Positions 33,737-41,821 are shown, counted from the first letter of the stretch. The stretch: 64,000 nt of DNA from Polaromonas sp. (GCF_016185115.1 NZ_JACPOF010000020.1:1-64000); one strand, 5' to 3'. The notes: generated by a model not told the origin, from the sequence alone. Made by a program: numbers and translations.

Positions 33737-34848
33737 TGATGAATGGGTACACTTCTCCCGTGCTCGCGCTTCGGTACAACATTCTCAGTGCATTTGAGAA
33801 AGCCAACGAGAGTTTCCAGGCACGGCTGCAAGCCGCCGTAGAGCAGGGCCGCATTAGCCCTGAGATCGAGCTCGATGAGCGACCAGCGATTCCGGTTGCG
33901 CCGAAGATATCGCGCGAAAGCCGCGATTCAGCTCCGGGAATCCGGCTGCAGGTGTCCTATCTGGAGATTCTTTGGGCGTTCATCTATGCCTGGATGATCT
34001 TGTACGAGGAGGGTGTGCACAAGCCACTTTTGCGAGGAGAGTCACCGGCACAGATTGATGACCGTACACCTCTTCTGAGTCGCGCGCGTGAGTTGTTCGA
34101 ATGGGCGCTCGGTTTACGCGCCTCGTATACCCCATGGCCCGCGCATCTGCCGTCTCCGGAGAATTATCGAAGCAGTCAGGAGCGCTGGTACGGCGAAAAG
34201 GCGAATCTTGTCTTTCAGGAAGCCACCAGCTTCATGCTGGTCCACGAGTTCATTCACGCTGAACAGAGACACCTAGACATCAGGGCTGAAAATCCTCCTA
34301 AAGAGATAATTCTCGAACTTGAGAAGGATGCCGACAACGGGGCGTTTGAGGCATTGGTCAACCCCATGCTTGGTGACACAGAGAAGCTGTCACGAGGATG
34401 GGCAATTCTCGCGGCGCTTCTTAGCTCATACCTGGTGAAGGGCGAAAGCATAGCTAAGCAACCGACAACCCACCTCCCGCTGCATCACCGGCTCGAGCAT
34501 ATGCTTCGCGGCCTGAACTTCGAAGGCGAAGCTGAGCGGTCCTACTTCGAGTACCTGATTTCCTCGGTGCTGCGGCACATTTTGCATAGAGATCTGGACG
34601 CACAAAGTCCATCCGTCTTTGACACCGCCGCTGACGCCCTGACCGATAAACTGGATCGCCTCGATGGTTTGAGCCACAACCCATGTAGTTACCCTCTTGT
34701 ATCAGCTAGGAGCGCACATCAAGGGCGCATTCGCAAGACAGTCACCCTGCGCACCCAATCCAACGTTATCTCTCAGCCAGCGGGGATTTCAGCTGAACGA
34801 GATAAACCAGAACCCAGCAGCACTGCAAGCACACCCTTATTCTCATAA
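33736..34848 (+). CDS. HExxH zinc metallopeptidase, Lit/U49-like, partner of the nuclease-NTPase
   Basis: The 370-aa protein has a zinc peptidase motif MLVHEFIHAEQRH with His170, Glu171 and His174, and a downstream ELEKDADNGAFEAL helix in which Glu196 (or Asp200) would be the third ligand. The HExxH...ExxADxxA spacing resembles peptidase U49, the Lit phage-exclusion protease that cleaves EF-Tu. Residues ~70-95 (YLEILWAFIYAWMILYEEGV) are hydrophobic but interrupted by charges, more like a buried helix than a membrane span. The C-terminal ~50 residues are Ser/Thr/Pro-rich. Start ATG overlaps the upstream TAA (TAATG), so the two proteins are made in fixed proportion. I infer a proteolytic effector or processing partner. 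No signal peptide. Confidence 0.7.
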   Translation: MMNGYTSPVLALRYNILSAFEKANESFQARLQAAVEQGRISPEIELDERPAIPVAPKISRESRDSAPGIRLQVSYLEILWAFIYAWMILYEEGVHKPLLRGESPAQIDDRTPLLSRARELFEWALGLRASYTPWPAHLPSPENYRSSQERWYGEKANLVFQEATSFMLVHEFIHAEQRHLDIRAENPPKEIILELEKDADNGAFEALVNPMLGDTEKLSRGWAILAALLSSYLVKGESIAKQPTTHLPLHHRLEHMLRGLNFEGEAERSYFEYLISSVLRHILHRDLDAQSPSVFDTAADALTDKLDRLDGLSHNPCSYPLVSARSAHQGRIRKTVTLRTQSNVISQPAGISAERDKPEPSSTASTPLFS

Positions 34849-35071
34849 AGGGAAAAGGCGAGCTGAGTAGGTGGGTCGTTCTTGAGGCGAGTCACTTGCG
34901 GCGCCAAGAAGTTGTGCGTATCATCTATCGCAAGGCGTCCGCCTCAGCTTCCAGCGGCTGATAAACAGACAGGTTTCGTTTTCAATCTTCCCTCAGATCA
35001 ACCCATGCACTCCGCAGGGTGTGGGGCAAGTAATCGCTGGATTGCCTTACATCTACTTGATGGAGTTACGT

Positions 35072-35737
35072 ATGTCCGTTGATATCAACAGCCTGGCCTT
35101 CGCAGCCAAAAAAGCCAGCCAGGGCCCCGGTTTTCCACCCTTACAGCATGGTCACGCGCTTGAGCTCTGCGCTGCAGCGCTTGGCTACAAGACGTTTGCC
35201 TCATACAAAACTGCCGTGTCAGCCGGCCAGGAAGCAAAAGACCTGAGCATCGCAGCTCACATAGTTCCGCAGCTTCAAGGCGTGCTTGAACGCGCAATTG
35301 AACTCAGACCTCGAGCGCCCGCAATGTCTCACATCACCTGGATAAACGAGGCTTTGACACAGTGCCTACCAAACGCGCAACTGCATGTGGATGAAACGTC
35401 TTTGTTCAATACCCTAGTCACCCTAGTCGATATCACAGCAGTCAATGATGGTAGTGTGAGCGGTGAAATGGCGGTGAGCAACTGCGACGGCGTGAGGGAA
35501 ATATATTTGCCTTTCGATTTTTCTCTAGCCAACACTCAGGCTGGGGAGCCAGAGACACTGGAAATAGACGGTCTTATCTCAATGGATATCCACGAAGAGC
35601 GCTTTCCCATAGGGCAGAAGATCTCAGTGAGGTGTCATCTGCATATCGAAAAACTTGGAAAATATCTGATTGCTGAACCAGCGTGCCATGTCGAATCGGC
35701 CAAACTGATCTACGACTGGGATGATGATGAAGATTGA
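35072..35737 (+). CDS. Conserved hypothetical protein with a glyoxalase-associated N-terminal motif
   Basis: The 221-aa product (ATG at 35072) has an N-terminal segment LQHGHALELCAAALGYKTFASYK (residues ~25-48) that recalls the L-S-H-S-Q-A-L-E-x-x-A-x-x-L-G-Y-x-x-W motif of small domains found on plasmid and island proteins annotated as glyoxalase-related. Residues ~95-215 are predicted beta-rich (IYLPFDF, LEIDGLISMDI, KISVRCHLHIEKLG) and end in an acidic tail DWDDDED. An in-frame extension to 35021 has no better start. It lies 223 bp after the peptidase and may be separate cargo or a third member of that system. Confidence 0.5.
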   Translation: MSVDINSLAFAAKKASQGPGFPPLQHGHALELCAAALGYKTFASYKTAVSAGQEAKDLSIAAHIVPQLQGVLERAIELRPRAPAMSHITWINEALTQCLPNAQLHVDETSLFNTLVTLVDITAVNDGSVSGEMAVSNCDGVREIYLPFDFSLANTQAGEPETLEIDGLISMDIHEERFPIGQKISVRCHLHIEKLGKYLIAEPACHVESAKLIYDWDDDED

Positions 35738-36046
35738 TCCACAGCCGGCTCCCCAAGAGTACAACCCCGTTGAAGTAGTTAGGCTGTGCGTTGATTTTCT
35801 AACCTACTTAAACTTTACATTAGCGTAAGTAGGCATAGAAAGCGGCAACTTTTAAGTTGTGCGGGTACGGGGCACATATTTGAACCGCCTAGGAGCAGAA
35901 ATGCTGCTCCTCAACGCTAGGAACTTTCGACCATGCAAGATCCCGCGCGAAAACAGTTCAATGCAGACCCATTCGGTTACAGCGCCCTCGCCTAGCACAA
36001 GTGGGGCTTAGTTCAAACTATCGCCGGATTTCCGGTAGACGTACGT
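35738..36046. other. Intergenic stretch with two hairpins
   Basis: No coding frame of interest. CAACTT-TT-AAGTTG at 35846-35859 is a 14-bp palindrome, and GGAGCAG-AAATG-CTGCTCC at 35892-35910 is a strong 7-bp stem without a T run. They follow the 221-aa gene and could stall or end transcription, but neither is a canonical terminator. The right boundary of the island probably lies between here and the LysR fragment at 36324. Confidence 0.4.
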
Positions 36047-36205
36047 TCATTCCCGTCTAGCAGGGATCGAAGGTGCGTCGCGAACGCCGTTTTCGTAGGC
36101 GTACATTTCCGTGAGGAGCGAAATAAACATCCTGTGGCGTTCTGTCGGAGCGTTCTTTGCCTTCTCTGTAGCATCAAGCGGAGGCCGTCGCCTTCGCTGG
36201 GTCAT
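36047..36205 (-). CDS. Possible small protein (52 aa), unknown
   Basis: A 52-codon frame reads MTQRRRRPPLDATEKAKNAP, then TERHRMFISLLTEMYAYENG, then a short tail ending in TGA. A GGAG sequence lies 9 bp before the ATG at 36205. The basic N terminus and amphipathic middle (RMFISLLTEMYAYENG) look protein-like, but no family is recognised and it could equally be a gene remnant. Confidence 0.3.
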   Translation of the reverse strand: MTQRRRRPPLDATEKAKNAPTERHRMFISLLTEMYAYENGVRDAPSIPARRE

Positions 36206-36323
36206 ACGTTGACTCCAATCTTAGGTGCGACTTATCAACTCACCGCGTGACGCCATTCCATTCACGCCTTCCTTACTGGCAACACATCCGTTGATCGAGG
36301 TACCGCCAGAGTGAGCAGGTGAG

Positions 36324-36488
36324 ATGATGGCCAGAGCAAAGGAGGCCAACGCCTGGAAACTGCCCTTTGCGATACCGACTTACCAGGACAAGCAACACTG
36401 GCATGAACGCCAAGCCAAGAACTCCGGCCACATCTGGCTGCGCAATGTGATTGCCGGGCTGTACCGCGACAGCAGGCGCGATCATTAA
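36324..36488 (+). pseudogene. C-terminal relic of a LysR-type regulator
   Basis: The 54 residues include AWKLPFAIPTYQDKQHWHER and KNSGHIWLRNVIAGLYRDS and end at a TAA at 36486-36488. They align well with the end of the intact LysR protein at 15703-16602 (PFKSPKFDVRQYWHP...KGHIWLRRTIYKLF), and the QHWHER block is typical of NahR-like regulators. Everything N-terminal of this (DNA-binding and most of the sensor domain) is missing, so the gene is dead. It lies at the border between island and catabolic cluster, 350 bp before the ABC receptor, and was probably cut when the island arrived or a deletion occurred. Confidence 0.75.
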
Positions 36489-36838
36489 AAAGTGAGTAGC
36501 TATCAAGCTCACGCTCGAACATAGGGAGACACTGAGAACAGGCGCCACCCCAACTACATACTTACCCTAGCACCAAAGTCTGTCGGTTGAGCATTTTCAT
36601 GTCTAAACGTGGTTGATCGAGCAATCAAGATTGCTGAAAGTTTTTCTGCGTCCTATTCTGGGCTGCCTCTACAAAAGTTGATCAGTTTTAGTAAATAGAG
36701 TGTTAACGCGCTCGCAAAAAATTGGTTGCCTCGCGTAAAGAACACGGCTCGTAGAAGCTCCACGCCCATACGTCCAGAACCAACAAATTTTCAAAACAAA
36801 CGCCAGAGACTGGTGAATTTGTATCGAAGGAGACAACA
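36489..36838. other. Leader region of the ABC receptor gene
   Basis: Contains no gene. It holds one copy of the regulon operator at 36613-36634 and a good AAGGAGA ribosome site just before 36839. A short run GAGTAGCTATCAAGCTCACGC near 36491 resembles half of the GCTAT-type interspersed dyad. Confidence 0.5.
36613..36634. promoter_or_regulatory. Operator site 1 (TTGA-N8-TCAAGATTGC)
   Basis: TTGA at 36613-36616 and TCAAGATTGC at 36625-36634, which also form a perfect GCAATC-AA-GATTGC palindrome. It lies 205 bp before the ABC receptor start. Spacing is one base longer than the consensus found at five other sites. Confidence 0.5.
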
Positions 36839-37996
36839 ATGAAAAAACACGTCACGCTTGCCCTTTCCCTCGCGCTTCTTCTACCATTTACAGCATCTGC
36901 GCAGGTGCGAATCGGATTAGTAGCTTCGACAACCGGAGTGGCGAGCGCGGTTGCAAGGGATCAGAATGAAGGATTTCTTCTGGGACTTGAGCAACTTAAA
37001 GGAACTCTGGGTGGCCAGTCGGTCGAGATTTTTCGCGAAGACGATCAACTCAAGCCCGATGTCGGCGTTCAAGCAGTCCAGAAGTTAATCACCAAAGACA
37101 AAGTACAGGTCATTGTGGGTGTGACCGCATCAAACGTCATGAACGCGGTCTTCGACAGGATTGTCGGCGCCGGAGTTGCATTCATTGGGACCAACGGTGG
37201 GCCCGCCCCTTTCGCTGGTGAACGTTGCTCCAAGCTATTTTTATCGACATCGTTTCAAAATGATGGCCCCCATGAAGCTATGGGTCAATATGCCCAAAAT
37301 AAAGGCTACAAGCGCATCCTTATCATCACACCCAACTATCAGGCCGGGAAAGACTCGATTGCGGGTTTCAAACGGTTCTACAAGGGAGCTGTGGTGGAAG
37401 AGTTGTTGCCAGCGTTCGGACAACTCGACTTTTCTGCAGAGTTGACGCAAGTTCAAAGCAATAATCCCGACGCTGTGTTTGCGTTCATGCCGGGTGCGAT
37501 GGGGATCAACTTTGTCAAACAGTATCAGCAGGCAGGTCTGACATCAAAATACCCGCTTCTCAGTACATTCACACTTGATGAATTAACGCTGCCCGCCGTC
37601 AAGGAAGCTGCCACGGGGATGGTTACAACATCTGCCTGGACTTCTGGCGCAACCAATCCCGCAAGCCGGAAATTTGTTAACGACTTCCAGGAGAAATACA
37701 AAAGACTGCCGTCATTGTTTGCCGTGCAAGGATACGACGCGGCGATGATTCTGGACAAAGGAATTCGGCTGGCCGGCAACAAATGGTCCCAACCTGATGT
37801 GTTGGTCGCGGCCATACGCTCAGGAACCTTCTCCTCTGTACGAGGTGACATTTCGTTTTCTGCGAATGGGTTTCCGGTTCAAAACTATTCCGCATGGAAA
37901 GTAGTTGGCAAAGATGGGCGACAGGCGTTTGAGATGGAAAGCATTGTTTTGAAAAACCACCAGGACGCTTATATATCCAAGTGCAAGCCCTCCTGA
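36839..37996 (+). CDS. ABC transporter periplasmic receptor (branched-chain amino acid/aromatic acid type)
   Basis: The 385-aa protein has a clear signal peptide (MKKHVTLALSLALLLPFTASA-QV) and the type I periplasmic receptor fold of LivJ-like proteins: VRIGLVASTTGVASA, FLLGLEQLKGTLGGQSVEIFREDDQLKPDVGVQAVQKLI and VQVIVGVTASNVM. Receptors of this class also bind aromatic acids such as benzoate and hydroxycinnamate derivatives. It is strongly similar to the truncated receptor at the right edge of the window (63578). No permease or ATPase genes are next to it, so the rest of the transporter is elsewhere. AAGGAGA precedes the ATG. Confidence 0.93.
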   Translation: MKKHVTLALSLALLLPFTASAQVRIGLVASTTGVASAVARDQNEGFLLGLEQLKGTLGGQSVEIFREDDQLKPDVGVQAVQKLITKDKVQVIVGVTASNVMNAVFDRIVGAGVAFIGTNGGPAPFAGERCSKLFLSTSFQNDGPHEAMGQYAQNKGYKRILIITPNYQAGKDSIAGFKRFYKGAVVEELLPAFGQLDFSAELTQVQSNNPDAVFAFMPGAMGINFVKQYQQAGLTSKYPLLSTFTLDELTLPAVKEAATGMVTTSAWTSGATNPASRKFVNDFQEKYKRLPSLFAVQGYDAAMILDKGIRLAGNKWSQPDVLVAAIRSGTFSSVRGDISFSANGFPVQNYSAWKVVGKDGRQAFEMESIVLKNHQDAYISKCKPS

Positions 37997-38043
37997 ACGG
38001 GAAGAGATACCTTGACTGGTGGAAAGCGTAAGCCACGAAGCGC

Positions 38044-39336
38044 TCACTCTTGGGGTTTCTCCACATACTTCGCCCGAGGCCTGAGCATGTACCCGGAAAG
38101 GCGTTGTTCCTGAATGTGTGCGACCCAGCCTGCCATCCTGGCAATCGTCAATATTCCGGCAACAGCCCCGGAGGGTAGTCGCATTCCCATTCCCAGTATC
38201 ACCATTCCCATTTCAGCTCTTGGATACAAGCGCATGCTAACTTTCACATCCTTCAAAAAATCTAGCGCATTCTTTAGCCGCATCGATTTTTTAGGGGTTT
38301 GCTCCGCGAGCTGAATCAGGAATTCTGCGCGAGGATCTCCTTTGGTATAGGCGGGATGTCCAAAGCCAGGCGCAGCCAGTCCCTGCTGTTGCAAAGCTTT
38401 GACCTTGATTTTCAAACCTTCCGCTTGAGAAGATGATTTATAGAAATTCTCAATCCGATCTGGCATACGCCCTATTTCCTGACCAGAATGGGTGGCCAGC
38501 GCAGCGGTGAGACAAGCATGCAGAAGTGCTCCATGCGAGGCGGCGACTCTTGCCGAGAATGTGGAACCTGTCAACTCATGGTCTGCCATCAAAATCAGCA
38601 TCCCATTTAACGCGCGTTCGTTATGCTCGGTTTTTTCGAGTCCAAGCACCCTGATCAACGCCCCGGTGACACTTTCGCCTGCCTCCATTGGCGAGAACTT
38701 GCCGTTTGGTCCCAGCTTACCCATCGAACCAATCATCAGCTGTATGAGTTCACGAGTCGACTCTGTGGCATTGGGCGCGTTACCTTGCTCAATTAATGCG
38801 GCGCGGATGCTGCCAACGAGCATAGTTAACTGCGCCAACCACCATATAAAGTGTTTGTCACTACCGCCATGATCAATGCTGAAAAGTTTTAACGCCTGTT
38901 TAGGCGGTGTCTTGATGGTCCATAAAACTTTCTCGCTTGACCAAAATCCTGACCACAGCCATTCAGACACATTTTCGAAATGAGTCTCCGAGCGAGCCAG
39001 GTTAACTGCCAATTTACCCCGATATCGAGGTCCATCAGGGGTAATTTCAGTTATGGCGGTTGGAATGATGGGTTCGCCCCACCGCATCGCGCTCGCTGCA
39101 GCAACTGAATGCCCGGTGCGCGCTGTCGTTCTGGCCTTCGCACTCTCTACATCCATCAGGGCGTAAAGGCTGCGCCTCCCACCACCTGGCTGCTGGATGC
39201 TTCGTATCCAGCCACGACTGACGTACGCATAGAGGGTCTGGGCTTTGACACCGAGCACCTTCAGCGCCTGTTCTCGCGATATGTACTCCTCTGACGCAGT
39301 CGGTGGCGACGAAATTGCTGGCTTTTTAGTTGTCAT
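38044..39336 (-). CDS. Helix-turn-helix / citrate-synthase-fold fusion protein, copy 1 (putative regulator)
   Basis: Residues ~17-65 form a MerR-like helix-turn-helix (YISREQALKVLGVKAQTLYAYVSRGWIRS), and residues ~85-420 a citrate-synthase fold. His253 (ADHELTGSTFSARVAAS), His283 (ATHSGQ where active enzymes read HGGA) and His327 (GFGHPAYTKGDPRAEF) are kept, but the catalytic Asp expected in an N-x-D motif appears missing (KVSMRLYPRAEMG). So acyl-CoA binding may be retained while condensation is doubtful. I infer an acyl-CoA-responsive transcription factor. It is divergent from a TTT receptor (39506), and a regulon operator ends 3 bp before its ATG, suggesting autoregulation. A paralogue lies at 57394. 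Alternatively it is a working citryl-CoA lyase-like enzyme. Confidence 0.8.
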   Translation of the reverse strand: MTTKKPAISSPPTASEEYISREQALKVLGVKAQTLYAYVSRGWIRSIQQPGGGRRSLYALMDVESAKARTTARTGHSVAAASAMRWGEPIIPTAITEITPDGPRYRGKLAVNLARSETHFENVSEWLWSGFWSSEKVLWTIKTPPKQALKLFSIDHGGSDKHFIWWLAQLTMLVGSIRAALIEQGNAPNATESTRELIQLMIGSMGKLGPNGKFSPMEAGESVTGALIRVLGLEKTEHNERALNGMLILMADHELTGSTFSARVAASHGALLHACLTAALATHSGQEIGRMPDRIENFYKSSSQAEGLKIKVKALQQQGLAAPGFGHPAYTKGDPRAEFLIQLAEQTPKKSMRLKNALDFLKDVKVSMRLYPRAEMGMVILGMGMRLPSGAVAGILTIARMAGWVAHIQEQRLSGYMLRPRAKYVEKPQE

Positions 39337-39338
39337 AG

Positions 39339-39361
39339 TTGACTGCGATATTCAATATTGA
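39339..39361. promoter_or_regulatory. Operator site 2 (TTGA-N9-TCAATATTGA)
   Basis: TTGA at 39339-39342 and the palindrome TCAATATTGA at 39352-39361, only 3 bp upstream of the ATG of the HTH/citrate-synthase gene (39336, minus) and about 145 bp before the TTT receptor (39506, plus). It could repress the former and control the latter. Confidence 0.55.
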
Positions 39362-39505
39362 TCTGACAAAGTTTGAATCCTACACTCGAGCACAAAAGAC
39401 GATTTGCCCAATGCATTCGCTCTTCAACGGCAGCCAAGTCCTCGAATCTCGGACAAAGCCACAAATTTGGGGCATCTCACATTTTCAGGATCGAGAAGGA
39501 ACTGT

Positions 39506-40471
39506 ATGAAACGTCGGACGATAGTAAAAATTCTGCTGGGCAACTCAACTATGGGTGCCTCAAGTTTGTTGTTTGGACAACCCAAATCTGATCAACCAAT
39601 CCATATCGTCGTGCCTTACCCAGCGGGCGGCAACACTGACCTGGTCACGCGAGAAATCGCAAGAGCTCTGTCGGACAGGTTGGGTACGCCCGTCATCATC
39701 GACAACAAGGTTGGGGCAAATAGCATCATCGGCTCCGATTTTGTTGCTAAAGCTGCACCAGATGGACGGACGATTCTCACCACTCTTGGCGCCTTCACCA
39801 TCAATCCGTTTTTATACAAGAACCTGCCGTATTCCTTGGATCAGTTCTCCCCCATCTCTCTTCTGGGTCAGGTAAACCTAATTTTGGCCGTCGGAAGCGA
39901 ATTGCCAGCCAAAAGTTTTGACGATTTAATCAAATACGCGAAGTCTGGCGCACGAGTTACTTACGACAGCAGTGGTGTCGGTTCTGCATTGCATATTGTT
40001 GGCGAACGTATCTCGCGCGCGACTGGCCTGAAAGCTACGCACATTCCATACAAGGGAATTAGTCAGTCCCTACCCGACATAGTTGCTGGACGGGTCACAT
40101 TCACATTGAACACCGTAGCCTCACTGGGGCCCTTTATCAACGAAGGCAAGCTCAGGCCCCTCGTCACACTTAGCCGCTCTCGCTCTCCTCAATTGCCTGG
40201 AGTGCCAACCATCATCGAAGCCGGCTATCCCGCTCTGGAATCATATGGTTGGCAAGGATTTGTTGCGCCGGCGAAAACCCCTAAAAGACTGATAGATCAA
40301 CTATCCAGAGATATAAGCGCAGTATTGCAGGCTCCGGATATGCGCAAAAAGCTGGTGGGGATGGGAATGGATGCAATCGGCAGTAGTCCTGCAGAATTCG
40401 AAAGCTTTATCAAAGATGACACGGCGAAGGTCGCAACCACGATCAAAGAGGCCGGCATCGTAGCTGAATAG
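39506..40471 (+). CDS. TTT (Bug/TctC) receptor
   Basis: The 321-aa protein (ATG at 39506, preceded by GAAGGA) has an N-terminal export region (MKRRTIVKILLGNSTMGASSLLFG) with a twin-Arg-like start but no complete Tat motif. Hallmarks are HIVVPYPAGGNTDLVTR, IIDNKVGANSIIGSDFVAKAAPDG and ATHIPYKGISQSLPDIVAGRV. The longer frame to 39404 is not receptor-like. It is divergent from the HTH/citrate-synthase gene, and its promoter region holds operator site 2. Predicted to bind an aromatic or aliphatic carboxylate. No TctAB genes nearby. Confidence 0.92.
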   Translation: MKRRTIVKILLGNSTMGASSLLFGQPKSDQPIHIVVPYPAGGNTDLVTREIARALSDRLGTPVIIDNKVGANSIIGSDFVAKAAPDGRTILTTLGAFTINPFLYKNLPYSLDQFSPISLLGQVNLILAVGSELPAKSFDDLIKYAKSGARVTYDSSGVGSALHIVGERISRATGLKATHIPYKGISQSLPDIVAGRVTFTLNTVASLGPFINEGKLRPLVTLSRSRSPQLPGVPTIIEAGYPALESYGWQGFVAPAKTPKRLIDQLSRDISAVLQAPDMRKKLVGMGMDAIGSSPAEFESFIKDDTAKVATTIKEAGIVAE

Positions 40472-40571
40472 CCTTCTACTCCCGTTGTTCACCCATCGCG
40501 CCGCAATTGAGATGGCGCAATTGAGGTGGACTTCACCTCGCTCAATCACCGCCTCGCGTCTTTCAGCAATA

Positions 40572-41033
40572 TCAGGCTGCTTTCTTCTGCGTCTTTCGAT
40601 GTCCCTCTGATTCAAACGCCAGATCGATACGACGCTGCTCAATCAGCAGGTTGCCGTCCCCACCAACGACATACGTATCAGTAATATCAGCGATCGCGAC
40701 AGGTGTTGCATCACCCAAGCCTTCGCCCTCATGCCGATATAGCGTGATCATGAAGTTCCCCTGGACGTGCTCAGCATCGACAGGTGATATACGAAGATTT
40801 GAGCAAAGATGCCGGGCTTTACGGCCAGTCATCTTGACACGCTCTACCCCATACTTGCGAATGGCTTCCTTGCCATTTAACTCCATCCCAACGCCCAGCA
40901 TCTTTCCGTTGGCGGCATAGAGTTCGTGGAGTCGGTCGGCTTGATTTTGATCAATGAGCCATGCATGCTCATGAATAATTGATTCGATTTTGTGCCGCAA
41001 CTCCGCGTTTACGGCGTAATTGACTGATTTCAT
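40572..41033 (-). CDS. SnoaL/NTF2-like protein of aromatic operon D1
   Basis: The 153-aa protein has the NTF2/SnoaL fold pattern: an N-terminal helix pair (IESIIHEHAWLIDQNQADRLHELY), the GKEAIRKYG-like helix and a series of strands (GNFMITLYRHEGEG). Proteins of this type resemble ring-hydroxylating dioxygenase small subunits and often act as isomerases, dehydratases or decarboxylases in aromatic pathways. Its ATG overlaps the SDR stop by 4 bp (41030-41033). The operon already has a true beta subunit (41818), so this one more likely has a separate role. It is related in fold to the 158-aa protein of operon D2 at 55355. Confidence 0.75.
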   Translation of the reverse strand: MKSVNYAVNAELRHKIESIIHEHAWLIDQNQADRLHELYAANGKMLGVGMELNGKEAIRKYGVERVKMTGRKARHLCSNLRISPVDAEHVQGNFMITLYRHEGEGLGDATPVAIADITDTYVVGGDGNLLIEQRRIDLAFESEGHRKTQKKAA

Positions 41034-41821
41034 TGTTGCTCCTGTTTAAAATTTTTAAGCCCTGGCCCCGACAAGGAAAGTCCGCCATCCGCCAAAAGCA
41101 CGGTTCCCGTCGCTATTCGTGCTCCAGCTTCTGATGCCAGCAATACATAGCAACCGGTGTAGTCGTCTGCATCGGGAATTACATTCAATGGCAATTGCTC
41201 TGCCTTTGGTGCGGTACCGGACTTGCCCTGGCCAAGCGACGTTAGCCCCCCCAACTGAGTAGGGACGTAGCCTGGCGCGACTGCGTTTACACGAACCGAG
41301 GGTGCCAGCTCCCAGGCGAGTTGACGAGTCAGTCCAACGATTGCATGTTTGGCTGCAACATACAGTGCTCCGCCGAATCCAGGATGTAGTCCGGAGACAG
41401 AAGCCGTGAATATGATTGTTCCACCCGATTCTGAAAGAGGGCCAAGTGCAGCACGTGCGCCCAGAAGGTAACCCTTGACGTTAATGCCAAAGAGCTCGTC
41501 AAACGCCTCGCCCAGCATGTCGCCTGGGATACCCGATAGCGCGGCCCGATTGTCGTAAACGCCAGCATTTGCAATAAACACATCGAGACGTCCAAACTTT
41601 TCTACGGTTCCAGAAACTGCGCGGGCATTCGATTCGTAATCCCGGACATCGCCGGCAAAAGTCTCCACTCCACACTCTTTTCTTAAAGCATCAAGAGCTT
41701 TTTTCGAACGGTCCAGTACAGCCACCTGGGCGCCTTCGGCGACGAAACGTCGGACAACGGCAAGTCCCAAACCACTCGCTCCACCAGTTATCAAAACCTT
41801 TCTGTTGTGCAATTCATTCAT
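41030..41821 (-). CDS. cis-Dihydrodiol dehydrogenase (BphB/NahB-like SDR)
   Basis: The 263-aa protein (ATG at 41821) is a classical SDR: VLITGGASGLGLAVVRRFVAEGA (NAD-binding TGGxxGxG), FIANAGVYDN, FTASVSGLHPG with the catalytic Ser, and YVAAKHAIVGL (Tyr-x-x-x-Lys). The sequence AFDELFGINVKGYLLGARAALGPL and AAKHAIVGLTRQLAWELAP closely resemble biphenyl cis-dihydrodiol dehydrogenase. It would oxidise the cis-dihydrodiol made by the Rieske dioxygenase just upstream to a catechol, producing NADH. Its ATG overlaps the beta-subunit stop (ATGA, 41818-41821). An extension to 41896 runs into the beta-subunit gene and is rejected. Confidence 0.9.
   Translation of the reverse strand: MNELHNRKVLITGGASGLGLAVVRRFVAEGAQVAVLDRSKKALDALRKECGVETFAGDVRDYESNARAVSGTVEKFGRLDVFIANAGVYDNRAALSGIPGDMLGEAFDELFGINVKGYLLGARAALGPLSESGGTIIFTASVSGLHPGFGGALYVAAKHAIVGLTRQLAWELAPSVRVNAVAPGYVPTQLGGLTSLGQGKSGTAPKAEQLPLNVIPDADDYTGCYVLLASEAGARIATGTVLLADGGLSLSGPGLKNFKQEQQ

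Noticed and set aside
19461..36488. Interpretation of the island as a prophage
   Set aside because: There are no capsid, portal, terminase, tail or lysis genes; integrase and DUF932 proteins alone do not make a prophage.
40515..40546. Hairpin TTGAGGTG...CACCTCGCTCAA between convergent genes
   Set aside because: Stem has bulges and no T run, so it is not a convincing terminator on either strand.
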